Source: Anticarsia gemmatalis
Taxonomy: Eukaryota; Arthropoda; Insecta; Lepidoptera; Erebidae
Assembly (NCBI RefSeq): GCF_050436995.1
Contig: NC_134754.1
Coordinates: 241,001-305,000 of the forward strand
Reading direction: 5' to 3'
Length of the DNA: 64,000 bases
The position numbers were made by a program, and so were the translations under genes. Shown here piece after piece: positions 12,330-24,400 of the stretch (the first letter of the stretch is position 1; each line of letters starts with the position of its first letter). The notes below the pieces were generated by a model that worked only from the letters and a program-made list of their open reading frames with translations, searched no databases and was not told where the DNA came from.

Positions 12330-14289
12330 TGTAAGGTGTAGAATATTTAGGTGATAAAATATTATCAGTAGCTATTGCATATCTTATCGTAGATCGAAAT
12401 TGTTCTAAAATTATTTCTAAACAATTTTTTTTGAGATGTAATCTAAATGGAGATTTCTGGCTAAGATTGTATGCCTGCAATAGTCGCCATTTCTTTTACG
12501 TTTGAACATGATCGATGTAATGTAAAATATAATAATAATACGTAAGTATGTACTACGTAAGAAGAAAAACTCTATAATTAATTTAGTAAATAGTAATCAT
12601 GACAGTCGGCAATTCCATGTCGATAAACTTAGTCAATCTCGACATAGTTTTAAGTATATAATATAAGATTTTTACTTTTTTTTTGTATTCATAATTAATA
12701 TTTATTGAAAAATAAATACATGGATCGGAAAATTATGTTTTTATTTATTCTCATATTACGTTCAAAGAGGAAAATCTATTTTCTAAGATCAAAGTACTGA
12801 AACAATATAGTTGAGGTTTGGCAAAATATATTAAAGAGGAAAGTCACCTGAAAAAAATACAATTACCAAAATGTAGATACAAGCTAGAAATAACGTAACA
12901 ATAATAATTTTTTACAAATATTTTTATCAGTTTCAGACCTCAATCAGCAAAATAAATCATTTCACATTGCTAAAGAGATTATCAGCTTTCTTTATACTAA
13001 AATGACTCGCAAACATAATTGAATGTTATTATCTTTTAAGTGTATTACTTCTATCAATTACAGGCAGATATGATTGATTAATCATTATTAATTAATTATA
13101 CAAAGAATCTCTCAAAGCCCTTTTTATTGATTAGTTATAATTACTTCTCGATAGACTTTCTATCACGATTCATAGTACCACCTGTTGTATTGTATCGATT
13201 AGCTCTAATAATCGGTTTAGTGAAATTTTGTCACTTGCTAAAGACAGGCTTAAAAACGACACTATCTGCAGTTATTGCATATTGTTATGACATTATTGTA
13301 TACATAAAAATGTGCACCGCTTGAGAAAATCTAAATACATACATACTTTACTACAGGGTGAAGGTCTCCTCTCGGTATCAGTTATTTCAGACGTACTATC
13401 GAACCAACTGAATTATGACCCATTTTGCCGATAATTCGCTTGACACCGTCAAAACAGTAAGAATTTCATCTCTATTGTCAAAGTTGCACTTAGGACATTT
13501 TAAACATGCATACGACTGTGTTATGATGTATTACGACGACAGACAACTTTGACCTTTGTTATTACAGTACGTAGATACGTTTTCGATAAATCACTCTTAA
13601 TTTGAATCTAGAATGTAAATAGTCTACACAACTCGGTGACAACCACAACCACACCGTAAGACAACACGTGTTCGGGTGCATTTTGCTTATTGAAATGAAA
13701 TAAAATTCATACGTACCACATTTTGCCGCTGTTATGTTTTACGTGTTTCATTCCACCAAATCGCGACCGCATCGCAATCACATTTTCCCGCTGCGTCATG
13801 GTGTGTTGGTGTACTTGTTGGGGATAGGCAAGTGCCGGTTTGGAATGTTATATCCGTTTTTTTAAGGTTGCATCGCGATATTTTCGTTCACACTGATAAT
13901 TATTTCTAATACAGACGTAACTTCAGAATCATCAATCAGGATATCATATATAGTTAATTTATTAAAATCTTTCGCTACTTATTGAGGAGAAACTTGAGAC
14001 GTGGTTTATGCAGATTAGCGAAAGTCTTGTAAGAATGTTATTCAAATGTTTATTTCCGACATAGTAAGGTTACGTTGATAACATATCGTTCATTTTAGAC
14101 GTGAAAATCACTCAGAATTTACTTGATAGCACGTGGAGTTTCGCGGTGACAGCCTTCAGCACTCCGATACTCTACCATTATCGACTATCGACAGCCAGCT
14201 AGCTCTCTTCTAGCCGGTGTCGTAAGAATTAATTTTAAAGTACATTTTAAATGTCTTATTATCATTTCAAATGTCTCATCATTTTAAAT

Positions 14290-14530
14290 GGCTAAGTTAA
14301 GCCGCGCGGTTCGATCCCTGAGGCTAAGCCACGCTTGCCGATTTTTTTCCGTGAATGGGTGACCATCTTATAATAATATGTGCCGAGTTTCTCCGTGTTT
14401 AGGAAAGCATGTTAAATTATGGGTCCCGGCTGTCATTTTCAAAGATCTTCTACAGTCCTTAAAAGTAGTCAGAAACTTGAAAGTCTGATAACCAGTCTTA
14501 CCGAAGGGTAGCGTGTTATAAACGGTTTGG
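14290..14530 (+). repeat. 5S-rRNA-derived SINE, variant 2
   Basis: CGATCCCTGAGGCTAAGCCA followed 30 nt later by GAATGGGTGACCATC resembles the A-box and C-box parts of 5S rRNA (GATCxCCGAxGTTAAGCAAC and GGATGGGTGACC). Downstream blocks GGGTCCCGGCTGTCATTTTC and TTGAAAGTCTGATAACCAGT are shared with 15661-15940 and 41429-41768. Confidence 0.65.
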
Positions 14531-14995
14531 CTCTAAAAACTATCATAATAAGCTGGTTCTTTAATAACACGGACTAAGTAAGAATCTTTAAGTTCTACTT
14601 AAAATTTTGTGCTGCTATTTAAAAATCTGATAATATTTTTAAGCATTAAAAAAACGATGTAGTACGCAATTTAATCAAAACATAAAGATTTTGCCAAATT
14701 TTCTTTATAATTAATTGATCAAGAATTTAGTCTATTAGTAAATAAAATGCGCCTCTAAGATATGATTATGCGTTTTTGGGAAACGTGGTTCAGACAGGTG
14801 TGATGTAAAGATAAAAGATTTAATAGTTATTTTGACATCAAGGTAAGGCTCCATCAAAGATAACATTATTTTTACTTATACCTATCAGATTCGACGCTAG
14901 ATTCTTTATCAGTCATCTCAAGTCTTTCAATATATTGCACCGAGAATTTCAATTGAACAGTATAGTATCCAGTGGTTGATAGAATAGGTACAAAA

Positions 14996-17900
14996 ATGAG
15001 TAAAATTGAAGAATTGAAAGTGAAGGGAGATGTGGAAGCGGATCCACATAAAGTAGACCTAGATACGATTCTGGAGAATGAAATAGGTAACTTCGGCAAG
15101 TTTCAGCTGAGGACTATGATAGTGACTGTAATAGCAAGCGCGATGCTCTCGTGGGGCGCCACCGAGTATGTGTTCACTACAGCAAGGATCAGCACCAGGT
15201 AAATAAAGAAATCCTTTTTCTTTTTTGTTAATTATGTTTATTTTTTGATTCCTTGCTAGACGTACTACGGTTTCCATATGAAGTAAATAAATATAAAAAA
15301 TAGAAATAAAATAAAAATCATTTACTACAAATTGTACTATGAGAAACCCAGTAGGGAATAGCCTTTTCGTAATGAGGGAGGGGTTGGATATTGAGTCCAC
15401 CACGCTGGCCAAGTATGGTTTGGGATTTTTTTTATTAGCCTTTAATTTTTCCCCCTGTTCGACAAAGGCCTTTAATAAAAAAAAATCAGGTCTATGAATG
15501 GACAAAATTAGGAGGGTTTGGGTTTAGGAAAGGGTTTTGTAGCAATTTTATAATTGGACCTCCATTTTCTTGTTTGTCTGTGCGTTTAAAGCAGCATACA
15601 CGTCTCAACACACGCGTTGTATTCATCTCATTTTACTGATCTTCTGTTATCGGCACGAGGAGCTCGTGGCTTAGTTAACAACAGCCGCGCGGATCGATCT
15701 CTGTGGTTAAGATCCGCTTGCTGAGGTTGTTCTGTAGATGGGTGAAAGATCTTTTAGTCGTTAACAGTAGTCAGAAGCTTGAAAGTCTGACAATCAGTCT
15801 TACCAAAGGGTAGGTATCGTGTCATAAACCAGGTTAATGGGTTGTGGACGCCCGATAGGCAGTCACTCCTTGTAAAACACTGGTATTCAACTACATGCGG
15901 TGAGACTGGAAGCGGACTCCAACATAGTTGGAAGAAAGGCAGATAATGTATCAATTGCCAAATCTTTTTTAATTGTTTGTCTGATGAGTATTTAAAGCAA
16001 CATACACGTGTCAATACACGCGTTGTATTCATCTCATTTTACTGATCCTCTGTTATCGGCATGTTTGTATCGATGTTGATGATAACAGATACTTTATCGT
16101 CTACATCGTTGTCTGTTACGTCACATACATCACTACTACTTAGACGTAATATTAGGTCGGGGCAAAAGTCTTTTCGCATTATAGTATGTATGAACTTGTA
16201 ATAAAATCTTTTCTCTATAAAAAAAAGCTCGATATTTGGATACCTCACGAGCTCATTGAAAGAAACCGAATGAACCATGTACTCATTTGTAATTCTTGAA
16301 GCCAAAGAGATTTTATCAAAGTTCATACATACTATAATGCGAAAAGACTTTTTCCCCGATGTAATATATTTGTGTACCAGTTCGTTCCGTACTATGCGTA
16401 CACAGGTATGCTTATCTTTGGTAAGACGATTGATCAAGCTGTTGATGAGACACAATCTACAACTTGATCTGATATTTTTAGAGATCAGATATATAATACG
16501 GTTACATATTGAATACGGAAATTAGTTTTCTGGTAGGCATACGCAGTAATCTGAAATATTGGCCGGTTTTTTAGTATCTTTTGTTTAAGAGTATTGTTAT
16601 TAGAACAGGATTACATCGGATTGACAGATGTAGCGCATGGATACAACTTGAAACCAACCTAACTTATAGGTTGAATGTAACTAATTTTATATTTCAAGTG
16701 CAGTGGTTAACGTGGTCACTTTGCTGCAATAACTGTAGCGCCGCGTGGGGTTAGGACAAAATATTTATATGATGAGCACGAATATCTGTTCTGAGTCTGA
16801 TTGTTATTGTATATACCTCTATATAAGTACGTATTAAGAAGTATGTTTATAAGTTATATGGTTACCATAATACAAGCTTTGCTTAGTTTGGAATCGAATG
16901 ACCATGAGTGAGTTGTCCGATAATATAAGTCTAATGGTGAATTCCAGATGTTTGATCCCGGAGTGCGATGGCGATCAACCGGAGTGGTCGCCATACTGGC
17001 TGTCAAACGCGGTGCCAGTCAGCAGTACAGGCTCTGTGGACAATTGTCAACGATTCGGCAACGTCTCGGCGTTATCACGACTCGTGGAGAGCGACACATG
17101 TCCCAGCACGCTCTTTGATACGGACACGAGACTGCCTTGTGATGAATATGTTTATGAAAATACCCATTCGGTTGCCTATGACGTGAGTTTATTGAAATTA
17201 TATTTACGTTTATAACTGTATACTATCTCGTTGATGAACCATTTTTATCCTAAACTCCTCGAATGCTCCCTATATCTGACCGCTTCATGCTAGTTGTCTA
17301 AATAGGTGTTTTTCACGTGTGATTTTGCTTGGTTCCCTCGACGTAGTCGCTGGCATTCTTCGTGTGACGAAACTTGCAAGATTTAAACGTTTTTACATAA
17401 TGGATAATACCAATCAAATCAGCTACTTTTTATCAAAAGTCAATAACACATTTTAGTATAGAAACACGGTGTACTGATGTCACAGTTTCGTATATATCAA
17501 ATGAGTGCCTAATGAAAATCTTCAGTTTGTAATTATTGCAATTTCAAAATTTTTTTACAAAAAATTACACAGCCTGAGCAATTAAAATGAACCTTTTAGG
17601 TGTACGATTTTTTTATTAACCCAATCAATTACATAATAACCATTTTATGTTTCAGCTTGGAATGGCTTGTGACGAATGGCGTAGATCGCTGATAGGTACC
17701 ATACGACTGATAGGCAGCATGATCGCGGCTCCCCTGGCTGGCTTTGCGTCAGACCGCTGGGGTCGCCGCGTGGCACTCAGTCTTTGTGCCTTCAACACTG
17801 GCTGGCTCGGCATCCTCAGATACTGGTCCAATACCTACTTTGGTTTCGTATTTTCTGAGTTCATTGAAGCGGTCGCCGGCGCCGGAGGTTTCGCCAGTCT

Positions 17901-19887
17901 ATATATTTTGTGTGAGTATAGTTCACTATGTTTCAAAATATCGAGTTAGGGGTTACCCGCATTTGGCCTTGACTGCATTACACTGGCCAAATGCGGGTTG
18001 GGGACTTTGCACGTCCTTATAAATCTATTTTATAAATTTACACCTGCAAGATTTCATCATGTTTTAGCAAGTGCTATCATCACTATTATCTTATGCTTGA
18101 ATAATTAAGTTGTGTTCAAAAACAGTTACAGAGTTCGTGGGTTCAAGATACCGAGTAGCAGCTGTTGCGACCGTTACCTCTAGCTTCTCCGTCGGTCAAG
18201 TGCTGATGGGACTGATCGCTTGGGCTGTTCCGAACTGGAGACACCTTACCTTGGTGCTATACTTTCCTCAGCTCTTCACCCTGTCGTACTTTTGGTTTGC
18301 GCCAGAATCAGTTCGCTGGTACATGAGCAAAGGACGTTTCGAAGAATCGGAAGCGTTACTTAAGAAAGTGGCTAAAGTCAACGGCAGGACATTGTCTGAT
18401 AAGTCATTAGAGGTCTTGCGACGATCTGCTGAAGAAGAAGCGAAGAACAGGGCGATAGAAGCTGAACGCAAGAGCGCAGAGCCGTGGCTGATTGTGCAAG
18501 TGTTCCGTCATAAGCAAATCCTGCTTCGTTGTATGGTGACCCCTGTGTGGTGGATCACATCGACATTCATCTACTACAGTCTGTCAGTGAATTCTGTCAA
18601 TTTAACTGGTAATAGGTACTTGAACTTCGTTGCCGTCTCGTTGGTGGAGATCCCTGGTGGCTGGACGGCGGTGTACCTGCTAGGGAAGATCGGACGCAAG
18701 CCTGTTCTGATCGGGTGTTATTGGGTGTGTGCGGCTTGTCAGATTACATACATATTCACATCAAAGGGTAAATGCTATTATCTATCTTTATTTATTTTTA
18801 AGAGAGGATTAGTGATTTTTGTTTTTTGGGAGTATAAATCTTTGTAGAATATTTGCAGCTAGTTTATATTACATGCAAAGCAAAAGCTGCTTTATCCACT
18901 TACCAACCATAAAGCTAGCGATAGCATCCAAACATTATAATTTAAATCTATGCGACTAAAGATCATCTCCTGTTGCTTGTTTTCTCCTGTTACTCAAAAC
19001 ATTGTCATGCTTCACAAAATTGAGACGTCCCCATTAAGTTATAAAAATACTTGTAAGATCTTTATTGAAAGCGTTTCATGCCAATGAGTCACACAATTTG
19101 ATCAACTTTCTTTTAATTTCAGATATGATCACAGTATCGCTGATAGTATACCTGATCAGCAAGTACACGATCGCGCTGGCGATGACGTCACTGTACGTGT
19201 ACACGGCCGAGCTGTACCCCACCAAGCGACGACACAGTCTGTTCGCCTTCTCCTCCATGCTGGGCAAGATCGGCTCCATGACTGCACCACTCACACCGGC
19301 TATAGTAATTTTATTGTTTTTTCATTTTAAAAGACAACTTCCGCACTAAGAATTGCTCTTGTGTCGCGGGGAATTTTACAAATATAGAAAAAACGGACAC
19401 AAAGTACAACCAGACCCGGAACAATAATTTGTGGATTGTTCAGTGATCCGAATTGTGAAAAACTCTTATCTTACAAAACTAAATCATAACTATAACAGTC
19501 TTCTTTGCCAAAAAGAGTGGGCAGTTTTTATCTTTTAAATATATATCTCACGTAATATAAAAGCCAAATGTTATAAAATAACAAGATGCATGGAAGTGAT
19601 TGAAGCAATCAAAGTTTGTAAGGATCATACCAAGTTTTTGAGTCTCTGTCTACACCTATGCGTGAATTTATGTATTTATGTAAATGCTACGTACTTTAAT
19701 TAACATTTTCATGTTGTAGGGTCATCAATGGTTCGAAGAGCTTCCATTCCTCATGTTTGCCAGTTTCGCATTATTGTCCGGTGCCCTCGTGTTCCTGACG
19801 CCGGAGACGCAAGGAACTAAACTGCCAGAAACTTTCGAAGATGCAGAGAATATCGGACGCAAGAATAAGAAGACAGCTAAAATATGA
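14996..19887 (+). CDS. SLC22-type organic cation transporter, gene C
   Basis: Complete member, 561 aa, with six exons: 14996-15198, 16948-17182, 17656-17911, 18126-18767, 19123-19304 and 19720-19887. The start is the ATG at 14996 (ACAAAAATGAG), which leaves an N-terminus like that of B; an in-frame GTG upstream is not credible. N-terminal motif NEIGNFGKFQLR, then TM1. The loop has CLIPECDGDQPEWSPYW, DNCQRFGNVS (a sequon), DTCPSTLF and PCDEYVYEN. Then come ACDEWRRS, SDRWGRR, PESVRWYMSKGR, KIGRKPVL and ELYPTKRRH. It departs from its relatives by EIPGGW in TM8 where A, B, D and E have EIPGYW, and by APESVRW where most have SESVRW. Intron 1 is 1.75 kb and packed with repeats: a 5S-type SINE between 75-85-bp direct repeats, a mariner MITE, and a tRNA-SINE ending about 20 nt before exon 2. 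A further SINE piece begins about 20 nt after the exon 5 donor. Confidence 0.92.
15571..16061. repeat. diverged direct repeats flanking a SINE, intron 1 of gene C
   Basis: 15571-15655 and 15973-16061 share TTGTTTGTCTG, TTTAAAGCA, CATACACG, CACGCGTTGTATTCATCTC and TTTTACTGAT, with scattered mismatches. They bracket the 5S-type SINE at 15661-15940. They are too long for a target-site duplication. Confidence 0.6.
15661..15940 (+). repeat. 5S-rRNA-derived SINE, variant 2, intron 1 of gene C
   Basis: CGGATCGATCTCTGTGGTTA continuing AGATCCGC, then TGTAGATGGGTGAAAGATC, is the 5S-like head. The blocks TTGAAAGTCTGACAATCAGT, AACACTGGTATTCAACTAC and CCAACATAGTTGGAAGAAAG follow. The middle (GGGTCCCGGCTG block) is deleted relative to 41429-41768. 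Confidence 0.65.
16152..16364. mobile_element. mariner-type MITE, intron 1 of gene C
   Basis: The terminal inverted repeat begins TTAGGTCGGGGCAAAAGTC and continues TTTTCGCATTATAGTATGTA. It is mirrored at the other end by CATACTATAATGCGAAAAGA and GTAA. TA dinucleotides flank both ends (16150-16151 and 16365-16366), as in Tc1/mariner insertions. At 213 bp it has no coding capacity. A second copy, reversed inside, is at 44658-44874. Confidence 0.75.
16697..16927 (+). repeat. tRNA-derived SINE (CAGTGGTTAACGTGGTC family) abutting exon 2 of gene C
   Basis: The head GCAGTGGTTAACGTGGTCAC is followed by the diagnostic 3' blocks GGTTACCATAATACAAGC, TTGCTTAGTTTGGAATC and GAATGACCATGAGTGAGTTG. The B box is decayed. 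Its 3' end is only about 20 nt from the AG acceptor (16946-16947) of gene C exon 2. Other copies are at 20073, 49263, 59623 (-) and 61237 (-). Confidence 0.7.
19325..19445 (-). repeat. tRNA-SINE second family, 3' part, intron 5 of gene C
   Basis: AAAAGACAACTTCCGCACTA, TTGTGTCGCGGGGAATTTTA and ACAACCAGACCCGGAACAAT match the 3' part of the 6575-6781 copy in the same orientation. It begins about 20 nt after the GT donor of exon 5. Confidence 0.65.
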
Positions 19888-20047
19888 TCCAGTCGCTTTA
19901 GAAATATTAGAATTAATTAAGTTAATACCGAATTTAAGGAGTTTTTGTGGTGGTTTCATTACGCCTGCAAAATTTGTTGGTTTAGGTCGATGGGTGCCAG
20001 TTACTACAGCAAGAAATATTTAATCGATCGATCATAAGATACACGTA

Positions 20048-20053
20048 AATAAA
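20048..20053 (+). terminator. polyadenylation signal of gene C
   Basis: AATAAA within GTAAATAAATAAC, 161 nt after the TGA stop of gene C. It is the nearest canonical hexamer. Confidence 0.5.
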
Positions 20054-20072
20054 TAACTAACTACACATAATA

Positions 20073-20325
20073 TATGGCGCAGTGGTTAACGTGGTCATCC
20101 CGCCACAATAACCGTAGCGCCGTGTGTTCGAATCCCACCCGGGACAAATATTTAAGCAAGAGTATTTGTTCTGAACCTGGTCGTAAATTTATAGTATAAG
20201 TGTGTATTTAGAAGTATATAAGAATATTTATCAGTTATCTGGTTACCATAGTACAAGCTCTGCTTAGTTTCAGTTAGTACTTGAATCAGATGACCGTGTG
20301 TGAGGTGTTCCAAAAATGTTAATAT
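20073..20325 (+). repeat. tRNA-derived SINE (CAGTGGTTAACGTGGTC family)
   Basis: GCGCAGTGGTTAACGTGGTC gives the A-box part and GTGTTCGAATCCCACCCGGG the B-box part. TTATCAGTTATCTGGTTACC and GTACAAGCTCTGCTTAGTTT follow. It is the best-preserved copy of this family in the window. Confidence 0.75.
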
Positions 20326-21483
20326 TTTTTTAAAATTTATATGTGATTAAAATACTCTGTTTACACTTGACCAGAGAAGATGATAAATAACCATTAGTAT
20401 CAATCAAATGTTGTTTCGTATGTATAGGGATATGAATGAAGACTGTATATTTTGTTGCAACTTTTGTATATAAAAAAAATAAAATAAAAAAATAACCTAC
20501 TAATCACAATGTATTATTCCATATACTTACTCAACCACACTTGTGTGTACATTTCCTTTTGGTGGTACGTATTTTTTGCATCTAATATCATCTAACTACA
20601 GGTTTGGAAACCTTCCATCAGACTAGTCTCATCTACTCGTCCCATCGTCTCTTATACTAGTTGTTATCCACATAATATTATATCGAAGTTATCAAAGCAG
20701 GCCAATAAGAGATGGTTTTTATAATATTTCTTGTCCGTTTTCTGTTGAAACGGATGTTGCTACTTGAATTTACGACGTAAATTCGTTATTATGCCAACAG
20801 CTTACACAAAGCTATCGGTACTTAACCCGCAGAATATCGGAACGCATGATCATGCATTTTCTGTTGTTTGATGATTGTAAAACTAGATTTTAGTTTTATG
20901 TCTATAGGCCGATTATAGACGCTTCAATTGTTCTATTTTTAGTTATAGAAAAAGAGAGAGTTATGAATACTTTATCGAATTGCTTTTTAATGTAATGATA
21001 AACCGTCAAGAATTTATATTTATATGACACTTCTTAAAAACTTTTAAATCCGGCAATTTTTGATTTGATTATTGTAGAATTATACTTCATTTATTTATAT
21101 ATAATTTAAAACTGAATTGTGTGCAAAATACAAAAACAGACTATCATTTAAAAATAGGAATCAATTATCAGTCCGCGGGAGGTAAAAATAAGACGGTTAA
21201 CATCACAATCAGATAAAACAATCATGCTCTCTTCAAATATCTTAAAATAATGTCATACAGTCTTAGTTTATCACAAATATTAGATAACTGACGCAAACAT
21301 TAACGATACGAGTATTATTTTCGCATTCAGAAAAGACAAATCGGCCGAAATTATCAAAGAAAGAGCTACAGATACCACACACGAAGAAAAATCAACAAAA
21401 ATCTATTTAACAATACATTAAAGATCACTATTTAAGTCGTAACATTATCAAAAATAGCAAAAGCCCAAGAAAAGGGTCAAAAA

Positions 21484-24400
21484 ATGGGGGGTCGAGATGA
21501 TGTCAAAGGAGAAGTAAAAAAGAAACTAGACCTGGACGCGATCCTGGTGGAAGAAATAGGACAGTTCGGCAAGTATCAGGCGCGGATGTTACTGCTGTTT
21601 ATGAGTGTAGCTATCTTCGCCACTTGGGGAGGTGTGGAGTATGTGTTCACTACTGCCCGGACGAGTACTAGGTAAGTTTTTTTATTCATCACTACATATT
21701 ATAAAATATTTATCTTTGTCTCATCTGTCTGTCTGTTTGTGGTAAACTGAAAATCTTTTGAACGGATTTTTAAGCAGTTTTTACCAATGAATAGAGTGAT
21801 TCTAAAGTAAAACGTGTGTATTTTGGTAAAATAAGCCTGGATTGGGCAGGGGTGGGATGCTATTTAATTTATAATTGTGGAGAAAATACTATGAAACACT
21901 GTATTAAATGAAAAGATTGTGTATGTGTGCTTTATGTATCATGGAAAATTTGATTTAATTTAAAAAGTGCAAGTCATTGAAAATTTACTTATCTTATTTT
22001 GGACTAACTGTTGATTATGAAACTACAAGCTGACGGCTTTGTTATCATCTACTTCAGCTCTATGAGGTTTCAATGAAAATTGGTATGACCAAGACTGCAA
22101 CTATCTCCTCTTATTTTTTAAGTTCATTGATTTATACGGAGAAACATTAGTAAGGTAATGAATTTTTCAAATTCTTTGAGTCTGTATATTTCTTTTTCAA
22201 GAATTTTGCCCTTTTATTTCCTCTTCTCCGCTTTAAATTTGTGTTTGAATAAAACATTCAAAGTTTACTTCCAGGTGTTTGATCCCAGAATGCGACAGTG
22301 ACCAACCAGAGTGGTCACCAGTTTGGCTCTCCAATGCAGTTCCAGCCACTGGTCCGAGTTCCTTCGACAACTGCCAGCGTTTTGCTAACACTACGGTTGA
22401 AGTAGCCAACAAGACTTGCCCGAGTAGTTTGTTTAACCCTGATGTACTGCAATGTTGTGAAGAATATGTGTATGAAAATACCAATACTGTGGTTTATGAT
22501 GTGAGTTACCAATACGTTAAATTTATATTTAATTATAATACCCCAGTATGACTGGCAATCATGAGGACTCTGATCACATCTGGAATTGGGCGTAGTGCTA
22601 ATAAGCTTCTGATTTGTTCTGATAGACCTCAAATTCAGCGTGGCGTTTGGCGATGCAACCGATTTTGCCAATATGTGACTTAAAAAGCATTCTGAAAACT
22701 AAACCCTGGGTGAAGAAATTAGTAGGCACTAGCATTTTTTGCAGCGGCATAATTGCCGTGATATTATTCACTCTACACCTGTATTTTTTAATACTTTTCA
22801 GTACGGGCTAGCGTGCGACGAATGGCGTCGTTCTTCCATCGGGACAGTTCGTACGTTCGGCACGCTACTAGCGCTGCCCATCACGGGCTACATCTCGGAC
22901 CGCTGGGGGCGGCGCGTGGCGCTCGCCTTCAACGCGTTCAACACCGGCTGGCTCGGCCTCGCCAGATACTGGGCTCATACCTACATCGGCTTTGTTGTGT
23001 CAGAGTTTGTTGAAGCTATGTTTGGCGCTGGGGGATTTTCTTGTGCTTATATTTTATGTAAGTAGAATTTGAAAAAAAAAACTATGTCTAATGTTCGAAA
23101 ACTATGATAGCAAAAGTAATGCCATCAAAAACATTCTGTAAAAACCTCAAGTCTCGCCGTAAAAAGTTGTAAGATCTATATAATACCAAGTCGATTAATC
23201 TATTTAGTCTCTACTTAAAAGACCTTCTGTCTTAAGTTATTACGTATGTTATTATCATGCTAATTAAAAAAAAAACCTCTGAAACAAATAGACTGACCTG
23301 GCCATCGCATGATTTGATTATTATTAGTATGTATCATACTACACAGCATGGCGAGAAGTTAATGCTCCTGAAATGTTAATGGCGAATTTGTATTTTCTTG
23401 CGATGACCAAGTCGATCTATTTGTGTTAGAGGTATTTTTTTTTTAAATTGGCATGATAATAACATACGTAATAACTTAAGACAGAAGGTCTTTTAAGTAG
23501 AGACTAAATAGATTAATCGACTTGGTATTATATAGATCTTACAACTTTTTACGGCGAGACTTGAGGTTTTTACAGAATGTTTTTGATGGCATCTCACTTC
23601 TTTTTGTAGAGCGAACATAGGTCCAATTTGTATGGAAAGACGTTTTGTTTTTCATAAATCAACATATTTTCTTATGGGAATGTTGTTCAGTTTCATGGGC
23701 TAAACACCCTTACCCACCCTATACCCCCTCCCGTTATGCCTCATATAGTAGTTACCTATTTACACCTATTTATTTTATTTTCTACAGAAATAATAATTTA
23801 ATTCATTAACTGCAAATGTAACCTTGTAATCTTATACATTTATATGAGATTACAAAGTTATTGTTGCAGTTGGTGTATTTAGAAAACTGGATCGAAATTA
23901 GAAAATATTAAATTTTTCCCATGATTAAGACACTAAACCCTATTTGTATTCTAAATTTTAAGCTTCTAAGTCTGTTAGAAGTACCTTAGACTTTTGATGA
24001 TCGGTGAGTCAGTGAGTCAGTGAATCAGTGAGTGACAAAATTCAAAATTTTAACAAGTTGTCATTCTTAAACTACTGGTTCAAATTGACTGAAATTTGAA
24101 ATATACCGTGTTTATACAATGACTAATTAGTTGCTGAAAATCCAGGCTTCTTGTTTTATCCACAACGAAATTACAGGGGTGTCAAAAGTAGGCCGAATTG
24201 CTTCGAGAAAAGGATGTTACGGCCGTGCCGCTTTTTTTTTGCTCGACTTGCGGGGGCACTTCCGTGCCCCCAGATTTAAATATTAGTAATATATTTTTCG
24301 ATGACTTTTGTGATTTAAGTTTTAGTGTGTAGCCGATTGCCGTCCCTGCTGTTAGAGGTAGGATATGAACCTCGGGTTTTGTGTTAATAAGTTTAGTTGG

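Larger units (their letters stand above)
12297..14995. other. intergenic region B-C
   Basis: No supported coding region. After the poly(A) signal of B the sequence is AT-rich and looks unique to about 14.2 kb. Around 14160-14220 there is a piece of the recurrent MITE (ACCATTATCGACTATCGACA), and at 14290-14530 a 5S-type SINE. The promoter of C must lie at the right edge. GATAA-type motifs occur near 14807-14865, but I see no clear TATA box. Confidence 0.55.
19888..21483. other. intergenic region C-D
   Basis: No supported gene. It holds the 3' UTR and poly(A) signal of C, a tRNA-derived SINE at 20073-20325, AT-rich unique sequence, and the D promoter region. TATTTAAG at 21429-21436, 55 nt before the D start codon, is a weak TATA-like candidate, and CAGATAAAAC near 21211 is GATA-like. 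Confidence 0.5.

Noticed and set aside
14972..14995. Upstream in-frame GTG as the start of gene C
   Set aside because: A nuclear gene of this family would use ATG. The ATG at 14996 has a good context and gives an N-terminus like those of its paralogs.
16039..16455. 138-codon minus-strand ORF
   Set aside because: It overlaps the mariner MITE and has low-complexity AT-derived composition. No domain motif.
24003..24036. Octamer tandem repeats as a CRISPR array
   Set aside because: Four imperfect adjacent units with no spacers, in a eukaryotic intron.
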